Shown: piece after piece, positions 16,287-24,047 of the stretch
How the letters are laid out: each line of letters opens with the position of its first letter
How positions within the stretch are numbered: the first letter of the stretch is position 1
Assembly: GCA_024681295.1 (NCBI GenBank)
Contig: JAILBC010000008.1
Span: 1 to 57,167, forward strand
Origin: Bacteroidales bacterium
GTDB taxonomy: Bacteria > Bacteroidota > Bacteroidia > Bacteroidales > F082
Direction of reading: 5' to 3'
DNA length: 57,167 bases
The notes under the pieces: generated by a model
Told to the model about the DNA's origin: nothing
The model's input: the letters and a program-made list of their open reading frames with translations, nothing else
Database searches by the model: none
Translations under genes and position numbers: made by a program

Positions 16287-16991
16287 ATGACAAAGAAGAA
16301 ACAGGAAGATAGCGGTCCGAGCAAAGGGCAGCTTGAGACCGTACACCGCGCCGAGTATCTGATTGAAAGCTCAGCCCTCGACTACTACCTCAAGCACGAG
16401 TTCTACGACGTGCTGCTGGCCCTCGCTTCGATGCACGAACAAATTGGCGAGGAATCGGCATCAAACGGCTATGGATTCGCCATGTACATCTACAACCCGT
16501 CGAAATTATCGGAACATTTCGAAAGCACGGCGACCGGCCTCGGTGGATTCGGTGCGATGATCAACGACGCAATCCGATGGATTGACGAAGAAATAAAGAC
16601 ATACGGCGGGGAGTCTGATTTCGGCTCGAAGATAACCGAAGTTGAAAACCCGAGACTCGTCGATGACGAACTCGAAGACGATCCGGCAATACTGAAAAAC
16701 CTCATGGTGTTCGCCGAAGCCTGGGAATCGTTGTCGGTGCTGTTCGTGAACATGGGCGACACCTTCTCGACGACAGGATGGCTGAATGTCTATTTCGAGT
16801 ATTTCCCGAACTCCGACGACATGCCGGATGAAATCGACATGGCGATCGTCGAGTTCAAGGGATGCAACCAGTACCCTGGCGGGACGCTGAAGATGTTCTC
16901 CGACGAGGTTGAAAAGATGAAGGCCGCCATCGAGGGAGGCCCTTATCCAGAATGCCCGGAGCCGCCTGAGGAATGCGAGGATGACGAATGA
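16287..16991 (+). CDS. Acidic hypothetical protein (234 aa)
   Basis: 234 residues with very high Asp/Glu content, especially residues 110-135 and the Pro/Glu/Asp-rich tail. The strong negative charge fits a DNA-mimic or simply an acidic ORFan. No domain recognised. 5 bases after the previous gene. Confidence 0.7.
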   Translation: MTKKKQEDSGPSKGQLETVHRAEYLIESSALDYYLKHEFYDVLLALASMHEQIGEESASNGYGFAMYIYNPSKLSEHFESTATGLGGFGAMINDAIRWIDEEIKTYGGESDFGSKITEVENPRLVDDELEDDPAILKNLMVFAEAWESLSVLFVNMGDTFSTTGWLNVYFEYFPNSDDMPDEIDMAIVEFKGCNQYPGGTLKMFSDEVEKMKAAIEGGPYPECPEPPEECEDDE

Positions 16992-17009
16992 GTTAAAAAC
17001 GGAAGTGAT

Positions 17010-18101
17010 ATGAATTACATGTATATTCAACCTGTAAAGAAGAAAGTTGTGCTTCGTGCAGATGGAAAAGATTGGTCATGGGTAATTGACAACAAGGAAT
17101 ATATGCTGAATTCAGCAATTGAAAGACTTCTTGTATATTATCTCTATACTGGCGCTTATTCATCGTTTCATGAATTACTCAGAGCCAACCTTCCCAAAAA
17201 GGTGAACACCGTGTATTCGCCCGAGTTTTTAAAATCATCATTCGCGGAACAACATCCGAGTGAGAGTCTAAAGGAATATAACAGTGACTTGATTCCATTA
17301 TATGCCGATCCAACCGACGGTATGTGGTTGTCTGGCGACGGAAAGTCGTGGAGCTTCTGGATTACCGCCGAGGACGAAAGAAGAATACTTGAAACTACGA
17401 AATTCACAGAATCAGCATGGAGTAAGAGCAGACTACTATTGAGAGAGGTTGCAGAGCGTTACGGCCTTTGTTTTGACGATGACAACCTTGACATGATTTT
17501 AGAATGCTTTATGGAACAACACGGATTAGATCCATCACAAGTAAAAAACAAGATTTACATTGAAAATAAAGGCCGTCAAATAACTGAAACGAAAGACTCG
17601 TATGGCGTCCACCATGAAATGACAGACGAGGAACGGGCAAAATATAATGAGGTACGGGAGTATGCCTCGAAAGAATGGGCAAAACAAAAACACTACAAAC
17701 CGAAAAAATCAAAACAGCCAGAGAACAATAACGGAAATAACTATGGGAGTTCGCTTGATACAATTAGCACTGAGGGAAAGCATATTATATGTATTGTAAT
17801 GGCAATTGTGATCACTGTAATGTGGATAATTGTTTTTGGCATCGAATGTACCGAGTTTGAATTCTTCGCCATTGTACTACCCGTTCTTACTGGTGTTACC
17901 GGAGCGGTTGCAACGAGCATTCCAGCCGATGAAATAAAGAAGAATTTTGCATACCCTTCATACGTTGTATTTTTTGCCGCAAATGCAATAACAGGTTTTG
18001 TTGCCGCTGCATCGAGCTTCTGCGATTTTTGGATGAACATGGGCGGCTTTTTCGTTCTTGGAGTTTCAGTTATTTTTACATTTATGATGATAAGAATATA
18101 A
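17010..18101 (+). CDS. Membrane protein with four C-terminal TM helices (363 aa)
   Basis: The first ~245 residues are soluble and polar, with a Lys/Asn-rich linker at about 225-250. Then come four hydrophobic segments at about residues 256-276, 283-303, 311-331 and 342-362. The gene is visibly more AT-rich than its neighbours and is followed by a strong terminator, like a separately acquired moron. Start 17010 or the ATG at 17019. A surface or exclusion function is possible; unproven. Confidence 0.7.
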   Translation: MNYMYIQPVKKKVVLRADGKDWSWVIDNKEYMLNSAIERLLVYYLYTGAYSSFHELLRANLPKKVNTVYSPEFLKSSFAEQHPSESLKEYNSDLIPLYADPTDGMWLSGDGKSWSFWITAEDERRILETTKFTESAWSKSRLLLREVAERYGLCFDDDNLDMILECFMEQHGLDPSQVKNKIYIENKGRQITETKDSYGVHHEMTDEERAKYNEVREYASKEWAKQKHYKPKKSKQPENNNGNNYGSSLDTISTEGKHIICIVMAIVITVMWIIVFGIECTEFEFFAIVLPVLTGVTGAVATSIPADEIKKNFAYPSYVVFFAANAITGFVAAASSFCDFWMNMGGFFVLGVSVIFTFMMIRI

Positions 18102-18129
18102 ATTTTAGGATTTTTTTTATTAACGTGAC

Positions 18130-18190
18130 AAACCGCTTGGTTTATAGTTCTCAAATCATTGAGAATTAATAAGTCAGGCGGTTTTCTTTT
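18130..18190 (+). terminator. Rho-independent terminator with nested hairpin
   Basis: AAACCGC (18130-18136) pairs with GCGGTTT (18178-18184). Inside is a second perfect stem, TTCTCAA (18148-18154) with TTGAGAA (18159-18165). TTTTCTTTTT follows. It closes the membrane-protein transcript. Confidence 0.7.
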
Positions 18191-18271
18191 TGTCTAAATT
18201 TCTTAACGTCAACTAATGGCTATCAGACTGGTTGTCAGTCTGTTACGGTGTTTTCTTTGCGTTTTTTGATA

Positions 18272-18279
18272 TAACTTTG
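18272..18279 (+). promoter_or_regulatory. Promoter -7 box for the replication block
   Basis: TAACTTTG matches TAnnTTTG. No clear TTTG sits at the right -33 distance (a TTTG at 18256 is too close). It is 27 bases upstream of the gene at 18306 and after a terminator, so it probably drives the recombination and replication genes. Confidence 0.55.
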
Positions 18280-18305
18280 CAAGGTCAAACCCACAAGAAA
18301 AATCA

Positions 18306-18803
18306 ATGGCTGAAAATCCCATAAAAGCGAGGCTTCGCTTCATGAAGTCCGAAAAGACCGGCTACATCGTCGGATTTGTGTCGCAGAATCCCGTCACGGG
18401 CATCTGGCACGGCGTTCCGGAAGACAAGCCCTACCCTAAGAAGGTATGCGTGTTGGACCGCTCGCTGGTCCCGTATGTCCTGCTGAAGAAGCTGTACGAC
18501 GTGGAAATGGTTCCGATGAAGAAAAAGGACGGCTTCGTGGCGAAAACCGCAGAGCCGGTGCTTTATCCGGCGTCCGTCGTCAGCTCGCACATCCCGGGTA
18601 TGCTATACCACGTTGAGGCGGTATTCGGAGGAAAGAGGATTGTGTTCGATCCCTCTGAAACCGATGACCGCTCAGTGTGCGAAATGGATAGGGCCATCGA
18701 CAAGCTGAGGTCACGTACCGATGTGGAGAATCTTGAACAGGCCGTGGAAGAATTCACTAACGAATCATACAGAATCAACAAACTATTCAACAAAGGAAAA
18801 TAA
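18306..18803 (+). CDS. Hypothetical protein (165 aa)
   Basis: 165 residues, basic first two thirds, helical acidic C-terminus (about 115-160). First gene of the block that holds excisionase-like, SSB-like, ATPase and RecT genes. No family recognised. Confidence 0.75.
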   Translation: MAENPIKARLRFMKSEKTGYIVGFVSQNPVTGIWHGVPEDKPYPKKVCVLDRSLVPYVLLKKLYDVEMVPMKKKDGFVAKTAEPVLYPASVVSSHIPGMLYHVEAVFGGKRIVFDPSETDDRSVCEMDRAIDKLRSRTDVENLEQAVEEFTNESYRINKLFNKGK

Positions 18804-18804
18804 A

Positions 18805-19071
18805 ATGAAGACAATCGAGAAAAGAGACGAAATACATGAAGGTGATCTTGTGGAACTCGGCGGTGAGCTTTACAGAGTGGAACGCAGAAGCAACACCCTT
18901 CCGTGCATTGCGGAATGTGAAATGAAGGGAATTTTCGGGAAACCCTATTGCGCCGGATTCTGCTTCAGATTCACAAACGGCATGAGATACGTGTTCAAAC
19001 ACGCCTCGGTGCCTGCTGGTGATTACACCGTAGTGGAAATACGAAGAAGCATCAAGGATAAAATAATGTAA
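18805..19071 (+). CDS. Hypothetical protein (88 aa)
   Basis: ATG at 18805 is chosen, one base after the previous stop; an upstream in-frame ATG at 18721 lies in the previous gene. Beta-rich 88-residue product (DLVELGGELYRVE), resembling a small SH3/KOW-like barrel in pattern only. Confidence 0.65.
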   Translation: MKTIEKRDEIHEGDLVELGGELYRVERRSNTLPCIAECEMKGIFGKPYCAGFCFRFTNGMRYVFKHASVPAGDYTVVEIRRSIKDKIM

Positions 19072-19076
19072 CAGCC

Positions 19077-19382
19077 ATGGCAGAACAAGCAATTCAAACC
19101 CCGACACCCAACATCGCACTGATCAACCTCGACGAGCTACGCCTGGTCATCAACGAAATGGTCAACTCCTGCATTGAGAAGTATATCGAAAAAAACAAGG
19201 AGGACAACCTGTTCACGATAGCCAAGGCCGCAGAAATGCTTGGCGTGGATAAGTCAACGCTTCACCGCTGGGATAAAGAAGGAACCCTCGAAAAGGTCCA
19301 TATCGGCGGCAAGGTGAGAATCAGGGAAAGCGACATCAAAAGAATATTAGGACAAAGAAAAAACAAAGCACTGGAACAATGA
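19077..19382 (+). CDS. Excisionase-family helix-turn-helix protein (101 aa)
   Basis: Residues about 42-93 match the HTH_17/MerR-like DNA-binding domain of excisionases: FTIAKAAEMLGVDKSTLHRW, then GKVRIRESDIKRIL. The N-terminal 40 residues are a helical extension. Excisionases bend DNA and direct tyrosine recombinases towards excision, but similar proteins also act as transcription regulators. The recombinase is 20 kb away, so the regulator option is open. Its stop overlaps the SSB-like start by ATGA. Confidence 0.75.
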   Translation: MAEQAIQTPTPNIALINLDELRLVINEMVNSCIEKYIEKNKEDNLFTIAKAAEMLGVDKSTLHRWDKEGTLEKVHIGGKVRIRESDIKRILGQRKNKALEQ

Positions 19383-19729
19383 ACAGCTACGGACAAATCA
19401 ACATCGACAAGCTCGGCGAGATACTGAAAGCCCAGCCGGATCTTATCAAGGTCGTTGAATTCAAGGATGGCACCAAGGCCAGGATGGTCAATTTCTCCGT
19501 CTTTTCGACGAAAAAACCGGACAAATTCGGCAATACCATCGCCGTCAAGGTAAACTGCCCGAAAGACAAGGTTCGACAGGATGTCAACTACTACTTCGGC
19601 AAGATGAAGGAAGCGGAGGACAAGCCGTCTTCCAAGCATTCAGCACAACAGGAGCACCAGGAGCGCCAGGGACAAACAGACCAACATCCTGGCTCTCAGC
19701 AGTTTGACCCTGAAGACCTGCCATTCTGA
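19379..19729 (+). CDS. Divergent single-stranded-DNA-binding-like protein (116 aa)
   Basis: The C-terminus ends FDPEDLPF after a long Gln/Ser/Pro-rich linker (about 80-108), matching the acidic DDDIPF-type tip by which bacterial SSBs recruit partners. The first ~75 residues are compact and beta-rich (VVEFKDGTKARMVNFSVF ... GNTIAVKVNCPKDKV), consistent with a reduced OB fold. Standard SSB is about 150-180 residues; this one is shorter. Position with RecT and the ATPase supports a role in phage replication or recombination. Confidence 0.65.
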   Translation: MNSYGQINIDKLGEILKAQPDLIKVVEFKDGTKARMVNFSVFSTKKPDKFGNTIAVKVNCPKDKVRQDVNYYFGKMKEAEDKPSSKHSAQQEHQERQGQTDQHPGSQQFDPEDLPF

Positions 19730-19738
19730 TATGGTAAT

Positions 19739-19826
19739 GGAAACGTGGCCGAGAGGTTTAAGGCACCTCCCCGCTAAGGAGGCGTGCGCAAACCGCGCAC
19801 CGATGGTTCGAATCCGTCCGTTTCCG
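19739..19826 (+). tRNA. tRNA-Ser (anticodon GCT)
   Basis: GGAAACG (19739-19745) pairs with CGTTTCC (19819-19825), and G73 follows at 19826. The anticodon stem CCTCC/GGAGG encloses CCGCTAA, giving anticodon GCT at 19773-19775. A long variable arm (GTGCGC 19784-19789 with GCGCAC 19795-19800) and the GGTTCGAATCC T-arm confirm a class II serine tRNA. CCA is not fully encoded. Position 33 (19772) is C rather than the near-universal U. Confidence 0.9.
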
Positions 19827-19949
19827 CCGTTCCTCGGCTGGATTCCACGCCAGCCCCGCATCGCGAAAGCGAAACTAAAACAATTGTTTTCTTTTTCTGT
19901 TGCATGGGGGAACCACGCAACATGAGCTAATTCATAAGTTGAAAATTTG
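19827..19949 (+). ncRNA. Structured non-coding stretch after tRNA-Ser
   Basis: No convincing gene lies here. Three stems can be drawn: GGCTGG/CCAGCC (19836-19841 with 19850-19855), TCGC-GAAA-GCGA with a GNRA tetraloop (19861-19872), and GTTGCATGG/CCACGCAAC with one mismatch (19899-19907 with 19913-19921). A terminator follows. It could be the tRNA trailer or a separate small RNA. Confidence 0.35.
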
Positions 19950-19980
19950 AACAGCCCATCCGCGACGGCTCGGCTGTTTT
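19950..19980 (+). terminator. Rho-independent terminator downstream of tRNA-Ser
   Basis: AACAGCC (19950-19956) pairs with GGCTGTT (19972-19978) and a T run follows. The 15-base loop CATCCGCGACGGCTC contains an inner CCG/CGG stem and is nearly identical to the loop of the terminator after the second tRNA (39049-39077). Confidence 0.75.
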
Positions 19981-20017
19981 TCACCGAGAAACTATCCAAC
20001 CAATCAAATAATCTACC

Positions 20018-20404
20018 ATGTGTTTATTCAGAAAAAAACTAATCCAACAGAGAGACTTCTACCAGAAGCGCTTCGGTGAAGTACTCCAACAGTTCGACAA
20101 CGAGCAAAAGAAAAACGCACAGCTTGAACTCGAAATCAGGCAATTGAAAGATGACATGAAAACCGCCGAAGAAAAAAACAAGGCACTTCTCGAAGAGAAC
20201 CAAAAGCTCTCCGACGAGAACCTGGCCAAGCACAACATCATCGTCGAGGAACGCGGCAAGATGAAGGACCTGCAGAAGAAGTACGAAAGGCTTCAAAAAG
20301 GCTACCAGCCGCACACCAGGGTCAAGGCCAGCGGTAAGAGGCCGGCGAGAACCTGCCAGGAACGGGACGAGGACAATTTCGGCCATAAAATGCCAGAGGA
20401 ATAA
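20018..20404 (+). CDS. Coiled-coil protein (128 aa)
   Basis: Residues about 5-95 are continuous Glu/Lys/Gln heptads, so a long coiled coil; the last 30 residues are basic then acidic. No enzyme motif. 21 bases before the SbcC-like ATPase, with which it could associate, but there is no direct evidence. Confidence 0.7.
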   Translation: MCLFRKKLIQQRDFYQKRFGEVLQQFDNEQKKNAQLELEIRQLKDDMKTAEEKNKALLEENQKLSDENLAKHNIIVEERGKMKDLQKKYERLQKGYQPHTRVKASGKRPARTCQERDEDNFGHKMPEE

Positions 20405-20425
20405 AACCACCAACAACCACTTCGC

Positions 20426-22369
20426 ATGAAAAAGATAACCCTAAAACACCTGTCCTTGACTTATTTCAAGGGCATCGAACACCTCGACATCGACTTCAAA
20501 GACGATGTGACGACAATCAGCGGACGCAACGGCACGGGAAAGACCACGGTGATGGACGCCATCATCTGGCTTTTGTTCGGCAAAGACAGCCTCGACCGCA
20601 AGCAATTCAACATCAAGACCTTGGGCGAGAACGGCAAGGTCATCGAGAAACTTCCCCATGAAGTCTCTGCGACACTCGACATCAACGGTGAGGAGATCAG
20701 CCTCCGTCGGTGCTATAAGGAAAAATGGCAAAAGAAACGCGGGACGGCGACCGAGGAATTCAACGGGCATGAGGAGGAGCGGTACTTCAACGACGTTCCG
20801 TGCAATACAACGGAATGGGCCGAGAAGATTAACGCCATCGTCACCGAGGGCGACTTCAAGTACATCACCAACCCCTCCTATTTCCCATCCAGGAAACCGG
20901 ATGACCAGCGCAAGAAACTCTGCGAAATGGCCGGTGACATGTCCAACGAGGTTGTCGCCGCAGGAAATCCGAAATTCCTTGAACTTCTCCAGATGCTCAA
21001 AGGCAAGACACTTGACGAGTTGAAGCGCGAGATTGGCTCCAAGAAAAAGCGGTATAAGGAAGAAGCCGAAGGGCTCCCTTACCGCATCGACGAATGCAAG
21101 CGCTCGATGCCTAAGTCCGAGGACTGGGCACAGCTTGAAAAAGAGCTGGAGGAAGCAAAGAACGAGCAGGACGGCCTCGACGTGAAGTCCACGGACATCC
21201 TTACCGCCTATCAGACGGCAAACAAGCAACGTCAGGAAAAGGCCGATGAAATATCCAGGCTTGAGGCAAAAAAGCAAAAGCGGATCTACGACATCAGGCA
21301 GCAGGTTAGCAAGAGCTATTACGACAAGCTGCAGGAAAAGAGCGACCACGATTCTGAAATCAGGATCAAGGAAGCGGAACTCGACGCGAAAAAAGAGGAA
21401 CTTGACGCAAAGAAAAAGCTGCTTGCGGGGTACAATGAGAGCATTGCCCAACTACGCAAGGAGTGGTCTGAGATCAGTTCCAGGACCTTCGAGTTCGATC
21501 CCGAGGCGTTCGTCTGCCCCACCTGCAAGCGACAGCTTGAAGTCGATGACATCGAGAAAAAGCATGAAGAACTGGAAGGCAACTTCAATAAGCAGAAATC
21601 TACGGAACTGGAAGCCAACAAAGCCAAAGGCTTCAAGCTGACAGAACAGATCGCAGGTATAAAGGACGAAATCAAGAAAATGGAAGCCGAGATCGAGGCC
21701 CTGCAATCGGAGATTGAAAAGATGAAAGCCGTGAAGTTTCCGGAAATCACGGAACCCGACGCCACGGAAGCCATCGGCAAAGATGCCGAGGTCAGGGGTT
21801 ACACGGAAGAAATCGAAAGCAAGCAGCAGGAACTCGGAGGCGAGGTGTCAAAACCGGACACCGGAGCCATCACCGCCCGCCAGGGCGAGCTTCGCGAGAT
21901 CATATCGTCGCTGAACCTAAGGCTGTCGAAAAAAGCGGAGATCGAAAACAAGCAAAAGCGCATCGAGGAACTCGAGGATCAGACGCTCAAACTCAACAAC
22001 AGCATCGCCGAGCTTGAGGGCGTTGAAATGACCATCATGGAATTCAGCAAGGCCCGCGCCACCCTCATTGAAAGCCGTGTGAACGGCATGTTCAAGCTTG
22101 TGAAGTTCAAGATGTTCGACACGCAAGTCAATGGCGCCGAGGTCGAGACCTGCGTGGCCACCGTCAACGGCGTGCCTTACAACGACGGCCTCAACCAAGC
22201 GGCTAAGGTCAACGCCGGTGTCGATATCATCAACGCCATCAGCGAGCATCTTGGGGTATGCGCCCCAATTGTGATTGACAATTCCGAGTCGATCAACGAG
22301 CTCATTCCAACAAGAAGCCAGCTTATCAGACTGGTCGTGACCAACGACAAACAACTGACAATTTCATAA
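20426..22369 (+). CDS. SbcC/Rad50-like AAA ATPase (647 aa)
   Basis: Walker A is GRNGTGKTTVMDA at about residues 34-46. Long coiled coils span roughly 190-540, with a CPTC motif near residue 365 that matches the zinc-hook tip of Rad50/SbcC. The C-terminal Walker B-like strand reads PIVIDNSESIN, without the usual D-E pair, so hydrolysis may be altered. Rad50-type proteins tether DNA ends and control a partner nuclease. Here the likely partners are RecT and the metallo-beta-lactamase-fold protein downstream. About half the length of SbcC. Confidence 0.8.
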   Translation: MKKITLKHLSLTYFKGIEHLDIDFKDDVTTISGRNGTGKTTVMDAIIWLLFGKDSLDRKQFNIKTLGENGKVIEKLPHEVSATLDINGEEISLRRCYKEKWQKKRGTATEEFNGHEEERYFNDVPCNTTEWAEKINAIVTEGDFKYITNPSYFPSRKPDDQRKKLCEMAGDMSNEVVAAGNPKFLELLQMLKGKTLDELKREIGSKKKRYKEEAEGLPYRIDECKRSMPKSEDWAQLEKELEEAKNEQDGLDVKSTDILTAYQTANKQRQEKADEISRLEAKKQKRIYDIRQQVSKSYYDKLQEKSDHDSEIRIKEAELDAKKEELDAKKKLLAGYNESIAQLRKEWSEISSRTFEFDPEAFVCPTCKRQLEVDDIEKKHEELEGNFNKQKSTELEANKAKGFKLTEQIAGIKDEIKKMEAEIEALQSEIEKMKAVKFPEITEPDATEAIGKDAEVRGYTEEIESKQQELGGEVSKPDTGAITARQGELREIISSLNLRLSKKAEIENKQKRIEELEDQTLKLNNSIAELEGVEMTIMEFSKARATLIESRVNGMFKLVKFKMFDTQVNGAEVETCVATVNGVPYNDGLNQAAKVNAGVDIINAISEHLGVCAPIVIDNSESINELIPTRSQLIRLVVTNDKQLTIS

Positions 22370-22396
22370 TTTCTCAACAATCAAAATCTAATCAAA

Positions 22397-22990
22397 ATGA
22401 ATTTCGGACAAGCAATCGAAGCCCTGAAAGAAGGCAAAAAAGTGACCCGCAAGGGTTGGAACGGAAAGAAAATGTTCCTGTGGCTCAAGCAGGCAGCGCA
22501 ACTGAAATCGGATTTCCTTCACGACCCGATCCTGAAACAGGTCGTTGAGGAAAACGGCGGTGCCATGGACGCACTCGGAACCATCTGCATGAAAACAGCC
22601 GACAACAAAGTGCTGACCGGCTGGCTGGCATCGCAGACAGACATGCTCAGCGAAGACTGGGAAATTGTAGGTTCGTATGATGCAGCACCAAAAAAGGAGT
22701 GTCACGACCATAACGACGGAAACGCCGAAGATGACCACGACAAGGTTTTCACAAAGGCCGTTGACAGCCTTGAAGACTGGTCGTCAAGGGACACCGAGAC
22801 CAGAAGTTTCATCCTCATTACCGGAGAGAAGCGCGAAGATGATTTCAAAGCATATTGCGCCATAGTCGGTCAGAAAGCGAACAACATCAAAGCATTTATC
22901 GCTGCAAAGAACGAAAAGGAATCTCCTCTTGGCGAAATTGTCAAGAGAAGCAGTTTTGTGGAATTCATTGAAGCATTGGCAAAATTATAA
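22397..22990 (+). CDS. DUF2829 (Tad2-like) protein with extra C-terminal domain (197 aa)
   Basis: Residues 1-91 fit DUF2829: MNFGQAIEALKEGKKVTRKGW near the start and LTGWLASQTDMLSEDWEIV at the end. DUF2829 includes Tad2, a phage anti-Thoeris protein that traps the ADP-ribose-type signal molecule. Tad2 is about 90 residues. This protein adds an acidic His/Asp linker (about 95-115) and a helical domain (about 115-197) that I do not recognise. It lies inside the recombination operon, so it could instead be a housekeeping phage protein. Activity is inferred. Confidence 0.65.
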   Translation: MNFGQAIEALKEGKKVTRKGWNGKKMFLWLKQAAQLKSDFLHDPILKQVVEENGGAMDALGTICMKTADNKVLTGWLASQTDMLSEDWEIVGSYDAAPKKECHDHNDGNAEDDHDKVFTKAVDSLEDWSSRDTETRSFILITGEKREDDFKAYCAIVGQKANNIKAFIAAKNEKESPLGEIVKRSSFVEFIEALAKL

Positions 22991-22994
22991 GGAC

Positions 22995-24029
22995 ATGGCA
23001 GAACAAAAACAAACGCAAGCAGTGGCAAAGCAGCAGCAAAGACCTATCGACCTGCTGAAGACCATGATCAAAGCCGACAGTGTTCAGGAACAGTTCCGCA
23101 ACACTCTCGGGCAGCACAAGGACGCTTTTGTGGCGTCGCTTATCGATCTCTATACCGGCGACAAGCAACTTCAGACATGCAACCCGAAGTTGGTCATCGC
23201 CGAAGCACTCCGGGCGGCAACCCTGAACCTCCCGCTTAACAAGGCTCTCGGTTTCGCCTACATCGTCGTTTTCAACAACAGCGTGAAGAGAACCGACGAA
23301 AACGGCAACGACGTCATCGACCCCAAGACGAAGAAGCCTATCTACGACAGCGTTCCAACCCCTACGTTCGTTCCCGGTTACAAGGGATATGAGCAGCTTG
23401 CCATGAGAACAGGCCAGTACCTGTACATCAACGAGGGCGAGGTTTACGAGGGTGAGTATGTGAAATCCGACAAGCTCAGCGGCATGATCGACCTCAGCGG
23501 AGAAAAGAAATCGGACAAGGTTGAAGGGTATTTCGCCTACTTCAAGCTGATCAACGGCATGGAGAAGACCCTTTATATGACGGTTGAACAGATGGCAAAA
23601 TACGCCAAAAAGTACGCTCCATCGCTGAAATTCAACAAGAATGTAACTGTTCCGATGCTTATTAAGCTTGCCAATGAGGAGCCAAGGACGGGACAGGTTG
23701 GATGGCTCGGAAATTTCAACGACATGGCCGTCAAGACCTGCCTGAGAAGGCTCCTTTCGAAGCACGGATTCCTGTCTGTCGAAATGCAGCAGGTACTCAG
23801 CAGCGAAATCAACAGCGAGAGCAAAGCTCTGGCCGATCGAAACGAGGCCATCGCCGAACACGGCAACGCCCAGGTCATCGACACCGACGCCATCGTCGTT
23901 GAGGAAGTTGACAAGGAAACCGGCGAGATCAAGACGCCGAATCCCGCCGAAGAGACCAAGGAACAACCGGCACCTGAGGCTGATAACGGCAATGGTACGT
24001 TGTTCAACAACGAAGATGCGCCGTACTAA
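22995..24029 (+). CDS. recT: RecT-family ssDNA-annealing protein
   Basis: 344 residues from ATG 22995, which directly follows the previous stop; an upstream ATG at 22929 lies in the preceding gene. Residues about 20-265 match RecT: ADSVQEQFRNTLGQ, then the N-P-K-L-V-IAEALRAATLNLPL region, then TPTFVPGYKGYEQLAMRTGQY. The Asp/Glu/Pro-rich C-terminus (about 295-344) is typical. RecT anneals single strands in phage recombination, usually with an exonuclease. The exonuclease here could be the metallo-beta-lactamase-fold product immediately downstream. Confidence 0.9.
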   Translation: MAEQKQTQAVAKQQQRPIDLLKTMIKADSVQEQFRNTLGQHKDAFVASLIDLYTGDKQLQTCNPKLVIAEALRAATLNLPLNKALGFAYIVVFNNSVKRTDENGNDVIDPKTKKPIYDSVPTPTFVPGYKGYEQLAMRTGQYLYINEGEVYEGEYVKSDKLSGMIDLSGEKKSDKVEGYFAYFKLINGMEKTLYMTVEQMAKYAKKYAPSLKFNKNVTVPMLIKLANEEPRTGQVGWLGNFNDMAVKTCLRRLLSKHGFLSVEMQQVLSSEINSESKALADRNEAIAEHGNAQVIDTDAIVVEEVDKETGEIKTPNPAEETKEQPAPEADNGNGTLFNNEDAPY

Positions 24030-24047
24030 TCATCAGGAGGAAGCAGC

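Noticed and set aside
19704-19925. 73-codon frame across the tRNA-Ser gene
   Set aside because: It covers the tRNA and its trailer, starts inside the SSB-like gene and has no family.
20441-21451. 336-codon leftward frame
   Set aside because: Antisense to the Rad50-like ATPase, whose Walker A and hook motifs are clear.
22965-23966. 333-codon leftward frame
   Set aside because: Antisense to recT.
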